A program made the translations under genes and the position numbers. Below are positions 38,812 through 52,127 of a stretch of DNA of 64,000 nt, one piece after another (position 1 is the stretch's first letter; each line of letters opens with the position of its first letter). The stretch comes from Apostichopus japonicus (taxonomy: Eukaryota; Echinodermata; Holothuroidea; Aspidochirotida; Stichopodidae). The stretch is from assembly GCF_037975245.1 (NCBI RefSeq), contig NC_092565.1, forward strand, positions 5,593,999 through 5,657,998, written 5' to 3'. The notes below the pieces were generated by a model, which made no database searches, was not told the DNA's origin, and saw only the letters and a program-made list of their open reading frames with translations.

Positions 38812-39708
38812 CGATTCTGGAGAATTTTATGATATTGTTTTTTCTTTGCGACATGTTATGGGGCAGGAAAGAATAATTACTGCATGAATAGATTTAATCG
38901 TTTCATTATTGATATGATAATTGACACCATATACTCGACACGTGGGTTTTCGCTATTCACGTCTGGTAGTTATAACAAACAATAAAAGCTATACCGTATC
39001 CACTCATGCTTGACTCCATCATACCAGTCACTTAAACCGAATACAGAGTATAGCCAGTTGTGACAAGCAAGGTCACGTCTCTTTTGTCGTTCCCGAGAAG
39101 CGCCGAATCCCCGTGAAATCCAGGTATAAGGAAATAGGATTAGGATAATCGATAGGTTATGTAATACAGATTCGCGCCACCATTAGCTATGATAACTTCT
39201 TCGGTGGTGGAAAAAGATGAGATCAATTGCAAAGCAACTGTGTCAACAGATGCGCCTTGCAATCAACTTTCCTCCTGTAAGGACGATGAACGCAACTCTT
39301 TATGGGGGAGTGGATGAAATACCAAAGAGATAAATGGAGGAGAAGGGATAACGGGATTTAGTGAGGGGTCGAGTAGGGCGGGGGTGGAGGGGGGAGGGGA
39401 GGCGTCAGCACGCAGAGATTCAAACCTGCTACTACTACATTTGAAAGCAGTAGTGTGTTTGGAAACCTTCGCTTGTATTATGTGTATATTGTTTAGTACT
39501 ATAATTGGCCTTATTCGAACCACGTCGTTTTCCGAATCAGCTTGAATTTTGGTAACGTTGACAATTTACAGAGTAAAATATATTCCAAAGTTTTCTGCAC
39601 GGTAGTAGTGGAGAAAGGGGGGAATATAGAGAAATGGTGTCTATTAATTCAAAACATTTCTGTCTTCTTCCCTGAACAGAGAATTTTTAACGTGTAAAAG
39701 AATCAAAT
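38812..39708. other. Unique DNA, no gene seen
   Basis: A G-rich patch lies at 39361-39408. No other feature is recognised. Confidence 0.5.
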
Positions 39709-39812
39709 ATATTGTATGTTTGTATGTAGTTTAGATCCTTCAGCAAGCAGGAACTGGCGAAGAAGCCTCATTGGCTTATCAAAGCCGCAAGCTGACCGAA
39801 GTCAGTCTCTTA
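39709..39812 (-). mobile_element. SINE family B, 5'-truncated copy
   Basis: The minus strand carries GACTGACTTCGGTCAGC, GGCTTTGATAAGCCAATGAG, CTTCTTCGCC and CCTGCTTGCTGAAGGATC, then tail ACATACAAACATACAATAT. The conserved block ends near 39812 and no tRNA head follows. One terminal stem (TCCTG/CAGGA) is broken by substitutions. The tail is almost identical to that of the copy at 51539-51815. Confidence 0.82.
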
Positions 39813-41337
39813 GATTCATATTACTGTATTACCGTAGCAATAGGTATGGTTAAAGCAGACAGCAGCAGTATCTCCTTCCAGATCCCCTTTAGCGGGCCCG
39901 ATGGCCCCTTGGAGATACCTTACATGAAGACAAAATTTTGCGGTAAGCTTGGATTGGTTTTAGAAAACATACGGGGGTTTTGTTTGGTATTTGTCACAGT
40001 GACCCAAATATCGACACATACACAATAACGTGATATACATTCACTGCCTTGAGTCAAAGTACTATCGGTCAATGTTGCGTACCTGAGTTAAAATGTTACT
40101 CATTTCCCCTGACACCATTCGACGTTGAAACATGATGGAAATATCAGTCTTACCGATTCCTCATCACCTCTGATTTACCGATATTTCTTGTAGTGCGCGT
40201 GCGCGCTACAGTATTGGCATTACTTGCCAAGTGATCGATACCTACATGACTGGACGTTGAAACTTAAAGTTTCATATCAGTCTCTGTACATTTGCAGTTT
40301 CAGAGGCTAGCTGCGTAGCCAACTTATTCTGAGCCTGTCACGGCGCTCACAAGCGCCCTCACTTTGTAGGTAAGTACCTATGCCTTATACTCGCTGGTGT
40401 ATTGTCCGCCCAAAAATTAACACCATGAACAACCGAAAAGTTATTCCTAAAATACTGCAAGCAGTCCAGGCGCACTATACAATACCGGGTATTTGCAGGC
40501 ATATGCAGTTCTATAGTAGTTCTCTATGGAACTTTCACACCGTTTCTTACCAGGTGATCCCGTCTGTAAGCACTCTATATATAACTGAGGTGTAAGATTA
40601 AATTGAACTGTGTTCGAGACATGCAATGTGTTCCTTGCACAGTATTGGCCTCATTAAAAGCCATTATTGTAACACATACCCTTACCAAATGGTAATTAAA
40701 TAGGGCTGTTTGTCAACCATCGACGAACTTAGGCATCTAACAGTCTTGCGTGTAATTCGCATATAGAAGATCGTGTGATCGTCAAGATTGAATATAGAAG
40801 TGAACGCAACCAGTAGGCCAACAAGTATTAAATATCTGAACCGGCTTTGTACTATTCGAAAGGAAAAAAAAAGGAAAAGGAGGCGAGATACTTTGGCCGA
40901 CGCAAAAACTACAGTCAATTCTGAATTTATTTACGCAAAGACCGGAGAGGGAGGTCAAATTTCCTCTTGCATCTTGTGTTACGCATGAATTATTTCGAGT
41001 CGTTATCGCTGACTGAGGCTAATATTCCTGAACGAGGTCAGTACAGCATGTATGTAACTACCGTATCATATGCATGTGTACATATACAGCCAAAAGTTTG
41101 TATCTTTTACCGTGTATAATGGACTTATTTAGGTAAAGGCCTTCCGGAACTGACACGCAGTGCCGAGTTAGCAGACAGGGGGGCCCGTATACCATCCTCA
41201 GAGTTACCCCTAATTTAAATGGGATACAAAGCCAGCCTTCATATTGACATTATAAATATGGTAGAGATTTATATGTGTTGAACCACTACCCTTCGAAAAG
41301 CCAAGGAAAAATATCATTCCGGGTTAGAATTATCCAA
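39813..41337. other. Unique DNA, no gene seen
   Basis: Includes an alternating purine-pyrimidine GTGCGCGTGCGCGC tract (40193-40206) inside a near-palindrome TAGTGCGCG/TGCGCGCTA. No exon is recognised. Confidence 0.5.
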
Positions 41338-41398
41338 GTTTAAAATGCCATGTCTCGGGGTTGTCATTTAGTATGTGACGTCATAGTGCCCACTATAG
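41338..41398. repeat. Dispersed repeat shared with 56291-56353
   Basis: Both segments begin GTTTAAAATG and run through GTTGTC to TGTGACGTCATAGTGCC or its T variant and YACT. Identity is high at the ends and lower in the middle. The 56.3-kb copy starts at the edge of a TA array. Confidence 0.65.
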
Positions 41399-44168
41399 GG
41401 TATGAACCCTTTAATTTCTCTCTTTTCTGCTTCTTCTTTCTTTTCATATTTTGAAAGATAGAATAGTGTTGATATCGTCACAAATGCTACCATGCATTTG
41501 GTCTTATTAGGACCCTCTATAGTTTTAGATTGAGCATTTGCAAACGAACCCGTCATTACAGAAAATAAACATTGTAATAACCAAACGAAAACCATTTGAA
41601 AACAAACATTAAACACGAGTGTGGTGTGCTGTCGGTCATGTTTAGACTTGCTCAAAGTCGTCAGCCTTGATTGTATACAGAAATATCAAAACTTTGATAT
41701 TCTCCCGACCAAATGGAGTGAGATCTTTTTTTTAGCATTGTACATGACAAGAATCTCTATGACACGGACACATGATATGATGGTTGCATTTGTGTCTCCC
41801 TGAACGTTTTACCTTGCTAGTATTGCTAGACACTCTTTTCCTGATTTCCTTGGCAATTGTAGTTTTTGATCGACAAAATTATTCACAGGTATATGGGAGT
41901 ATTAGTTACATTTGTCAGTTATACTCGCCCAGTGTGTAGCAGATATATACTTCCTCACTATGGCAGTTGAAACAATGTTATCAAAGTTTAGTTCGCACCA
42001 CAAAAATGACCTTAAATATTTTAGCATAATTGAGGGCAATATGCTGTTGATCTTTAACTTGATGAGGTGAAAATTCATCCAGTTTTACTGATTGAAATGA
42101 GACATAAACCCATAAACAGCCATCATTAACCTAAATTTGAAAAACAACAAGAAAGAATGATGGTATTGCTGAAAATACCCCCTGAACAGTAATATTATTA
42201 CTATTTTGTTTTATTAGTTTGGGATCGAGATATCATGGGTTTGATGTTCCTGTAGGTATACATCATGCAGTATTGGGGAAGACTTGAACAAGTCTAAAAA
42301 ATTACATCACGGCGCTTGCGTTCTGGGATGTATATATACATTTTATATCAGGGGCGAAAATAATTTTTGTACTTGGTGCGGGCCTGGGAGGGGAGGGGGG
42401 GGGGTAAGATGTTATGTCGTTCAGGTTGGAGTCTAATGGGGGTAAAGGTTGGTCTCTCCCGTTGAGAAATTTTCTTAGATGTAAAGTGGTGCTATATTTT
42501 ACAACTTTTTTGTAATTCAATGGTGACGAATTTTGAACTGTTTATATTGAACGGCACAAACTTGTTGTACAGGCTGTTGCCTATACGCTAAGATCAGTTT
42601 TGTAACATTCTGTCTGCTGCTGATGGTGGAGGGGGAGGGGTTGGGTGATTCCCCTTGATACCCCCACTCCATATAGACTTTGGTTGCGGCACCCATGCCT
42701 CATATACATGTGATACTATATGTACGCCACACGAATAGTCACATCTCTCCGGATATAGGTGAACTCTAAAGATATATCAAACATGTCAGACATGTTGATA
42801 ATTCCAATAAATGGGGATAAAAATGAGTGATTTCTATCTGGGAGTCGGAGGGGTTCACAGCGAAGAAATGGAGAAAGGGTGGGTGGAGGGGGGGGGGCGG
42901 GTGTTCCTAAATAAATATGATAATAAAGTTGCAGGCTGAGCTTGTCACCCATGATGCATCGCCGCCCACAACTATACTGAGGGATTGCCGCTATAGCCTG
43001 ATATATACTTATTCATTATTGCGCTTGTTCGTTGGACCGAAGATTAATTTTCTGGCCCAATTTCTTAGTTGCAAAATAGTTTCCCTGAGTTCCTGAGGTT
43101 CTCTCTTGATATTTTCTCCTTCTTCTTTTCATAAAATTAATTCCAATCCTATAGTCAGATGAGAGTCCAACGCATGTTTCGTTTGCCTCAAGTTCGTGCC
43201 TTCGGCTCAATATCGCATTTTCAAAATGTGGCTATAATGTCCTATACAGCGTTCCAAGAGGCCCCCTATCTGAATAAAGCCGTGGATTTTAATTTATTAG
43301 TCGGTCAACATTGGTGGCGTGTAAACACAACTTAACTAAATTATATCGCCTGTGATCTAATAAAATGTAGGCTACATACATGTGGTGTCCTGCTATGTAT
43401 ATATGTATAGGATGCACATACGCTTATATACATATTGGAAACCTCAAAACCCGTAAAAATGTATCATGTGAGGATGGTGGCATGCAAAATGAAAATAGGC
43501 TAATGATAAACTAAAATTATACAATAAAACTGTTGAAAATCCTCAATTTTCATATTCGTTCATATTTCAAATTTTCTACTTTCACATTTGGTGTATATAT
43601 GCTTTGTTTTAAAGACATGTTTTTAATGATCTTGCTATATGTCTTTCATAACATACTGTGGTGAATTTTTTCATTATAAGTAACTCTTTATGGATTTTAA
43701 ATAAGTTTCTTGTCATATCTGTGTGGGAAACAATTTTTTTGTGAACTGGTGTAACGTTTCTATCATTGCAGAATATATTTGACAATTTGTTCACAAGAAA
43801 TACAGTGTGACGTCATTTCATTTTTTCCACTGACAGATTCAAGGAAAGTTACTCTAGTATTGTTGCGTGAACTACACGTGAACTCCATGTATAAAGAGTA
43901 TCCTCTCGTTCAAAAGAGGTGTGTTACTTCGTTGCTAATTAACCCAAGGGGTTTATGAGCAAGGAACAAGTTTAGCATCCAGTTGGGACAAGTGTTTTAG
44001 TTCCTAATGAACTATACTTTTTAGCAATATGAATATAATGTTTCTATCAGATATATGATAGGAACTGTTTGTACTGTTAGTACGAGTGCATCTAAGCTTG
44101 ATCAGAAAGGACAGCATATAGTGGTATCGAACATTGGAAAATTTTCCCCAATGACTAACCCACATCTT

Positions 44169-44170
<2 letters not shown>
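41399..44170. other. Unique DNA, no gene seen
   Basis: A CAGGGGCGAAAATAA word at 42350, followed by a G-rich stretch, resembles one end of a CAG-type transposon, but no partner is found. A G10 run lies at 42888-42897. No coding exon is recognised. Confidence 0.5.

Positions 44171-44231
<61 letters not shown>
44171..44231. repeat. (TA)n microsatellite
   Basis: About 60 bases of AT with right flank TAGACACATCCGC, close to the flank of the array at 8804-8872. Confidence 0.95.
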
Positions 44232-44237
<6 letters not shown>

Positions 44238-46684
44238 TCCGCTATAGAAGTGTGTGTCTGGGTGATCCTGTGTGTGCGTTTTTAGTTGTTTTTTCTCTGT
44301 CAATCTTCTTCAATAGTTTATACATCGGTCTATGACATAACTACAACAAAGCTAGCGATATAGTTTCTCTCCAAGGGCGTGTGATGAAAAAATTCTATTG
44401 CACCAATGTTACATGTCTGCCTCAACAGAAAAACCTTATTTTGGGAGGACGTTCACCTAAAATTTGACTCGAAATAAACGTATAAACGTCACATAACTAA
44501 CATGTTCATTTTTCATGCAACTCTTCGTTGTAGGCCTAACAAATAAACAATATAAAGAGAGGAAGGAAAAAAGGGGGAGAAGTTAAATGTGGTTATATTA
44601 TTTGAATTAAATTAGAGTATTCTTTTTATCTTATGACTTTTCGTTTCCAATTTCATGCATCTTAGAGGACATTCACATTCGTCTGACGCATCTCACGCAT
44701 GGCCTGGGAGCTGTAATAACAACTTAACAAAAAACCCTTCTGACGAGAATAAAAAAAATCGAATCCCAGAAAGTACTTTTAACTGCCTTTTCAAATCGGA
44801 GAAATGCTTAGTTGAGTATAAAAAGCTTTAGCTCTGCGGGGATCTGATCTTCGGTAAATAGTATATATGATGCTATCCTTTATAATACGACAACAGTCTT
44901 TATATTATCTGACGGAACCGTGGCTGGTGTTCCATGGGAGGAAGGAATGTGGGGGAAGAAAGTCCCTTGTGGTGAACTATTAAAGGCGCGGAGAAGCGGT
45001 GAATTATGAAGGCGCGATGAGAGTTGTCTGCGTGGCCCGTCTCTGCGCTAAGAGACTCCCATGTTCAGAGCTGGTTGAATGAAGGAAAATAGAGTCCGTT
45101 ACTCGGGTCCGAAGTATGGGAGGGGGTGGGGTGGGGGGGGGGGGGGTTGGGCGGAGGATAAAGATGATGATGTTCCAAAGAATACGGACATATAAAAGAG
45201 TTAAGCTCTAGAAAATCGCGGCTGTGACACATCGATGAAGAAAAGAAAAGTCAATGGTTTTGCAAGGCGGGGGAGACCAGGGATAACCTAGTAAGAGATG
45301 TAAACTGTAAAATATTCACGTATTAAACCACCAGACTTATGAGTCACAAGTACAACAGAAAAAAATCTTTGATTTTTAACTTCTGAGTCTTCCCAGGTTT
45401 TAAGCATATAAAATTCGCACATAGTTGGATACCTCTCATTATAACTAATGTTTGGGGGCGTTGCTGTTAAGTCATTGTATAAATGTCTTGGTGATCCTTA
45501 TACTATAGAGAGGGCCGGACAGGTCCAATTTGGAGAAGGGGAGGGGCGGAGGGGGGGGGGGACCGTGTTACGCGTGCCGTTTCGTCTCTTCCAGCGAAGT
45601 ACAACAGGTTTTTGTCAAGAAGACCTGAAAGGTCGCTACATATTTGTTGACGGATATTCATCATCCTGAAAACGGCGAAGGAATTTCTTGGCTTTTTATT
45701 TTAAGTTTGTTTGTATTTTCTCAGTCGTGTTAGTGTACACATAAATTGGGCCTTAATCATAGGATAACCGTATACATGAAGGGAATGTTTTGTAAGATTT
45801 ATCTTTATTTCCAACGAAAATAGAATTCACTGTTTGAGAGTGTTCAAGATGATAACTCTTGTTCGAAGAAGTGAATTTCATTCTATTCTGAGGGTGACTT
45901 CCTTTTTCCAAATTCAGGTCTTAAAAAGTAGTGAGTGCAGATTTCTAGCTTTCAGACTTAAAGTTACGAATAGCTGCACCGTCCGGCAGAGAAAAAAATC
46001 TGAATTTATTCCTCAATTATGCAGCTGAATCATACCTTTTGTAATAAAGAATGCTGTGTATATACCAGTTAATGTATCTTTGAATACAGTATCAAAAATA
46101 ATCTTCTTGTATTTACAAATTTGCGAAATAATTCATTTCTTTTCTATTCTCTCTACTTTTTTGCCACCTTTTCTTCACTCAACTCGGAAACTATCTTATA
46201 TCCCTTTCAATAAGATTGAAACGGAAACTAGTGTAGCCTGAAATATCTATGACGAATCATAGGTGTCTTTTGAAGGGCTTCTTGGTTTTATTACCCATTC
46301 AACTTAAAGGCGCCACTAATAAGAGCTGTGATTATTAATCTCTGAATGGGATTTTAAAGTTAAATAATCACCAATAAAGAACGGAAGGTGGGGTGTTTTC
46401 TTTTGTGGTTTGAATGAAATACTATTCTTTAAAGAACAAGCGTATACCCCCAACCGTCATCATTGCCCTTGTGTGAGAGGGATACATGTGGATAAACAAC
46501 TTGCCTTAACAGCCAAGTAAGTTGCAAAGCTGGTTCATGAAACATAGTATAATCGACTTGAACAAGTTTAACATGACGTCATCGAGCCAAGTTTTTTCGA
46601 ATGGTGTACTTCATTCATTACGTATTGATTTCCCGTAAATAGAGACGGGGGAGGGTTTGGGGAGGAGTGTTGGGGGGGAGAGGA
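44232..46684. other. Unique DNA, no gene seen
   Basis: A G14 run lies at 45133-45146. A short open frame at 45448-45669 overlaps a G-rich tract and has no family resemblance. Nothing else is recognised. Confidence 0.5.
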
Positions 46685-46735
46685 AATCACCAACGGAAAA
46701 TTTATCTTGTGTTTACAGAGCCGGTTATTATGAAA
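46685..46735. repeat. Dispersed 50-bp repeat, copy 1
   Basis: AATCACCAACGGAAAATTTA, then TCTTGTGTTTACAGAGCC, then GGTTATTATGA. It matches 48419-48472 with a few substitutions and a 3-base indel. The minus-strand frame is kept across the indel, which could be chance. Confidence 0.8.
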
Positions 46736-48418
46736 ATGTAGAAATAAATAAGAATAAAAAACAACACAGAAAACACTGCAGCGGATAAACAGAAGCACTA
46801 TAATTCCTTCAATATCTAATGCACTAAAAACATTTTATCTGAGACCACAAAAGGGTGAAGTTTTCTGAATGACTTAATTTTCGGCTTTCTAGAAGCTGAA
46901 CTTGGCAATTCCAGCCACTTTGTTAAATTCGCTTACGGCAAGTAAAATGGAAATTAAGTTTAAACAAAACCACAAAGCGAGAAAAATTTGTTGAGTTTTA
47001 TTCTGGATTTCATTGTAAGAGAATCAAACCTATCACCATCATCTTCACCTTTAATGACACAGATGCTTGATATGAATAATTCCGACAGAATTATCATTAT
47101 GAAAACTGTAAAAAGTTTTTACCGCAAATGTTAAGTCATGATGGGTTGCCATATAGTTTACATTGAATGTTTTCGCCAATTATGGATCATTCTAGTTTGA
47201 GTTTCATCATTTTCAAGCGTTTGAACACCGTCGGGAAAACAAAGAACCAGTAACTTATACATTATAAGGTACCTTTAATATTTGAAAGAAATGATCTCAA
47301 GCTATTTCAGCTCGAGTTCATGATCAGATTGTTTGAATCATTGTCCTATAGTTGAACTTTTCTTTTCCTTTCTCTTTGAAATACAAATATTCCATTGCAA
47401 GATAATGTTTTCATGTCATTTTGGTCTCTATTCTTTCATTCTCAAATGACTTTGCCACAAAAGTATAATCATATACACACACTCAATAGGTCACAGTTAG
47501 TGTTCTGTCCAAATCCAGAATGTACAAACCCTCAACAGAGAACGATAAGGAATAGAATTCCCATTGGTTTGAGTACCAGTATACATGGCTCCGTCTAATA
47601 AGCGCAAGTGCAGGTACTTACAAGTTTGCATTATAGTGTATATTATAGATGTATAGAATACCTCGATTGTGAGTACAAATCGAGTACAGGCAGACAAAAC
47701 TGAGAGAAAACGAGTACAAGTATACGGAATCAAATACTATCGTCTGATTGATAGTCCCTTTAAGTATTACTACGTATCAAAACTCATCAAAGGAATCCTG
47801 TCTGTAACATCGAACTTCCCAATATATCGGCATGTACTATATATACATACGTATTATACTAAGCACGTGACATTGTACCTCCTGGGTGTTTCAAACAATA
47901 CTACTTCTCCATACGAATCGAACACACACAAAAACAGAGATGTGCAAAGAATTGCGAATGACAATAAGGTCGAGAGAAAAGATTTTCGATTTTTTTTTTT
48001 TTTTACTGGCTAAGCCCTCCCTCGTGAGTTTTGTACAGTAGCTGCATGGTTGATTGTGAATGTAGCCCGCCATACAAGATGATGACTTGCACTGAACGAA
48101 CAAAGCTTATATATATACAACGGTGTACGGTTTCGGCTTAGTATTCCTCAAGTGTGAACTGGTAGATAAACAACTTACAACAAGAGACGGTAATCTTAAC
48201 AAGCTTTTATGGGAAACTTTAATAGAGGGTGTTAAACGGTTGCCTTTATTATCGCATTTTATTCTTCTTCATTTTCTTCTCTTTTCACCAGAATAAGGGA
48301 GGCAGAAGTTCCATGAATAAATCGTCACTGTTTGAACTGGTCTCTTCCTCCTCTTCAATTGTATAACAAGGAGTTGTTTTTTTTTTTTGGTCATTTCTTT
48401 CATTCTTTCGTTCTGGAA
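46736..48418. other. Mostly unique DNA
   Basis: Scattered GAGTACAA and CGAGTACA words at 47570-47720 suggest a very degraded GTAC-family fragment. A T13-type run lies at 47991-48004. No gene is seen. Confidence 0.45.
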
Positions 48419-48472
48419 AATCACCAACGGAAATTGTTTTATCTTGTGTTTACGGAGCCGGATATTATGACC
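48419..48472. repeat. Dispersed 50-bp repeat, copy 2
   Basis: AATCACCAACGGAAATTGTT, then TTATCTTGTGTTTACGGAGC, then CGGATATTATGA. Same orientation as copy 1 at 46685-46735, 1.7 kb away. Flanks are not similar. Confidence 0.8.
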
Positions 48473-51400
48473 TGAAAAGGATTTACCGTCTGTTTTCAAA
48501 CGTTTTCTGGAATTATATGGGACATTTACGTCGTAAAATCCACAAGTGAACCATCAGTGAATGCATGGTATGTATACTCTATCTCTATTTATTTTGTACA
48601 TCTTTGCAACAACAATAATATTAAAGAACAATAATGATAATAAAGTTTAAAAGAGAGAGGCCTTTTAATGGCTTAGAACGGGTCATTTTAAGATATAGGG
48701 ATCATTTGATTAATTAGGGCGATACAGATCAGTTGATATACACTATAAGGCACACAACTCATAGCGATAAACGGTTATTGGTTTCGAATTCCCTTTATAG
48801 CCTTTCCTTCTTCTCCTTCTTCCTCTACTTTTTGTATTCTTTTTTCTTTCAAACTTAATTTTTAATTGCCTCTATAGTTCGTAATCTCGTAGTGATTTTA
48901 CTAATCAAAAATAATGATGATAAAAAAAATTGTATTTTTGTGGGGTTTGTTATATTACGAGATCCATCATGACGAAGGAAAGGCCTATTTGTTTATCTGA
49001 AGATTCGCGTTTTTTTTTATTACAAAATGTAGAGATATGTAGGCTGTAAAATGATAAATTGTCATCCAACTTGATAGTAAATCATATATGTCAAATGGCT
49101 ACTGTATAATATGGCCTACCGCGTATAGCTATTGACTGAGTCACATTGTGACTGAGTCACATTGTGATGGCAGTTCTCTTTATATACTTTATCAAATATT
49201 TTGGAAGTCGACTGTCGGTGACGTAATGTTTCTTTCCGAGTCATCGCGAACACAAATGGTACCCTTCCTTTAAATGAGCCGTAACTTGACCCAACCATCA
49301 TTATAACACTACCCCAGCCACAAATATATATACTGATAAATAAATATGTAAATATACTGATAATGAACGGTTTCCCTATAAACAGCTAAGAAAACTGGGA
49401 CTCAGTTCGGAAAATATCAAAACAGACCCCCTTTATTTAGAACCCAGTTATTGTTGTGATGGTCTGAACAAGGTTGTAATTTGAATTTATTAGAGCAACC
49501 GCACGAGACCCATAACCACATTTGTTCTCCTACATAAAGGTTGGACAAAGCAATAGATAACAAAGCAAATCTTCTCGAAATTGTAACTAAATGTTAAACC
49601 TTCCGTCTGAACACCCCCCCCCCTCCACCCCGCACCATGCATTCAGTCCCGTTCACCGATCGAAAAGGCCGGTGACATCACCGAACATTGCATTGCGTAA
49701 CTTACTTTAGTGAATCTATAGGGATAAATGGAATATAGTTATGGAACGCCAACGTGCATCGGCTGCTTTTAACTTCTCTATACTTGATCGATCGCTTGTA
49801 GAACTAAGTACACGCTGTTAAATATCAATTATTAGTTGATGACAACAGATGTCACCGCTGTTTGTGTACTGACTTTGTGACGTCATCCTTCCTCCGGCGA
49901 TGTGTCTAAGAGAAAAAACATTCAAGCGTCACCGTGTGTGACTCACATTACATTACAACTTTTTTTGGAGGGGCAATACTACGCATACTCAAATTGGGAA
50001 CACAACACAGCCTAAGTTAACATATTACTTCACATGTTAAGTGTTTACGATTGATCAGATGCAGCTGGTGCCGAGACACGTCAAGGGAAGAAAAGAGAAA
50101 GTGAGAAAAGCAAAAAAAAAAAGGAACTTATATTCCGTAACCTCACCCATATATTTTCCAAAATATTATTCCCTTCATCTGTATACATTATGATTGACTA
50201 TTGATATGTGTATATACATAAATCCCCTGTATTTATTATGAGTACCGTGTCCCATGCCTTGATCCCAAGAGGCAACTTTATACAGAATATGAACGTTGAG
50301 AAGATAACCTCACTTGTCAGAGGGGATCTGTATATATTTAGTGTTATATCCTATACAATGTGCTTGTGAACTTATCATTGTTTTAACCAAAAAAAAAAGG
50401 GGGACAAATTGCCCCCGCGGTTGACGTGGTTTTCATCATTATTCAATTTTCCTGAGAATATTTTTGCGACAAGAATGTTTCTGTTTGCTGCTTATTTTAA
50501 CGTTGTCATCTGGCTTTCGCGATTATCTTCTCTCTCTCCACCAATCCGGGGTCAGGAAGAATTGTCATCTTATGTGTGACAAAGTGACAGTTTCAAAACA
50601 GAAACCAAACGTTACCAAGAATGAAGGTCACAAAGGATCGGAAAATTGTGCTAAACTTTTACCATGATGATATCACGGATTACCCACTGTGTTCTGCTTC
50701 ATGAAAAGAGTTACGAAGGGTTTTTATATTCAAAAAAAGTAAAAGTTAAAAAAGAAGTCATAACATACTTATTTAGTTTAAAAAACCCATTAGGATGACA
50801 TTTTAAACTATATCAGCTATATAGGCGGTATAAGATATAATTATTCAGTCTTCCAAGTGACACGGTACCTGCCACCGGAATATATCTCTTTAAGTGGGAT
50901 TCAATTCGAAGATGAATGAACTATATACTGTAGCTGTTCTCACCAAACGGTCGCCGGGGAACTAATCGATAACACATGATTGTGTAAAGGTAATATACAA
51001 CGGCTTTGAGTGGTCCATTATCCTACTCAAGTAAAGAACACTTATTGTATACGGTATAGGCTTTATGTATACATAGTGTTAGTTAGATCACATGTATGTC
51101 TGTCTCTCCTGTAACTTTATAATTCAATATATAAATAGCAACGGCTGTTAGCCTATAGTGCTCACAATCGACTCTGCGTATATAAGGCCAAATATACGTA
51201 ATGAATGCACAGCATAGTTAATAACTTCATAATGCGTAGCCGACTTTATGGCGACAATTTCAGAGCTAAAAAAACAACAACATGCTTAGACTGTAATTAA
51301 ACACAAAACATTGGACATGCATGGTCAAGAACACAAAGCACGAGGCCCAATCTACGTATTTCTATGCACTCAAAATGTATTTATTGCCTTATGTGTATGT

Positions 51401-51538
51401 GCAGTGTTAGGATAGGCCTATATGTGGCACTTTTGGCATGCCATAACTATGCTAACATGTTATACCACATACATGTATACCATGTGCGATTTAGTGACTG
51501 CGATAAGCTAAAAGGGGCGCCACCCTAGTTTGTATACA
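48473..51538. other. Unique DNA with a 16-bp duplication
   Basis: TGACTGAGTCACATTG occurs twice in tandem at 49133-49164, each copy containing an AP-1-like TGAGTCA. The rest is AT-rich. The frame at 50464-50667 is short and unrecognised. Confidence 0.5.
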
Positions 51539-51815
51539 TATTGTATGTTTGTATATTAGATCCTCCTGCAAGCAGGAACTCGCGAAGAAGCCTCATTGGC
51601 TTATCAAAGCCGAAAGCTGACCGAAGTCAGTCTCTTACCAGGGAGTTGTTATTCCATAACAACTCCCTGCTCTTACATCCATATTTAACGTCCATCATTA
51701 TGAATTGTTAATTGTCAACAACTCTGGAACTGGACGACATACATTAATCTGGGACTCGAACCGGGGACATTATGATTGAAAGGCACCGGCGTTAACCACT
51801 GAGCAAACACTCCAG
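51539..51815 (-). mobile_element. SINE family B, near full-length copy
   Basis: Read on the minus strand from 51815: a tRNA-like head with A-box TTGCTCAGTGG (51796-51806) and perfect B-box GGTTCGAGTCC (51752-51762). The body holds a 14-bp perfect hairpin (51639-51652 with 51656-51669). The conserved block then contains CTGAC-TTCG-GTCAG, which is a stable cUUCGg-type stem-loop, then GGCTT-TGAT-AAGCC overlapping the alternative AAGCC-AATGA-GGCTT, then TCCTG-CTTG-CAGGA. It ends GGATCTAATATACAAACATA. Head, structured body and simple tail fit a tRNA-SINE mobilised by a partner LINE. Copies lie at 32378-32516 and 39709-39812. Confidence 0.85.
51639..51669. repeat. Perfect 14-bp hairpin within SINE B
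   Basis: CAGGGAGTTGTTAT, loop TCC, ATAACAACTCCCTG. The same arm core occurs at 4750-4773 and 61843-61867. Confidence 0.97.
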
Positions 51816-52127
51816 GTTGCTCAAATTTTGATCAGATCCTTTAATTAACAAATCCCATCTGCTTTCCCATTCGTCTGACCAGTTGTAATTCGTCAGATTA
51901 AAGTGAATTCTACCTTTGAACTTTGTAAAAGTTTTCACTGGTTTATATAAGCCACCCGGTTTCCCTGAATCACTGCAATGTTGACCATTCAAAGGATCTT
52001 CAAAGTTCCCGTATGATTGCCATGCAGACTTCTATAGCAACGAGAGACACAAAAAGGTGAAGTACCTAACTATAAGCCGCATTCGGTTCTATGTTTATTT
52101 CGTGGCTATAATAATAAGGGGTTAATC
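51816..52127. other. Unique DNA between SINE B and a MITE
   Basis: A 66-codon minus-strand frame overlaps the SINE head and continues into this stretch. No family is recognised and I do not call it. Confidence 0.5.

Noticed and set aside
51792-51992. Minus-strand 66-codon frame as a gene
   Set aside because: It overlaps the tRNA-like head of SINE B and shows no domain.
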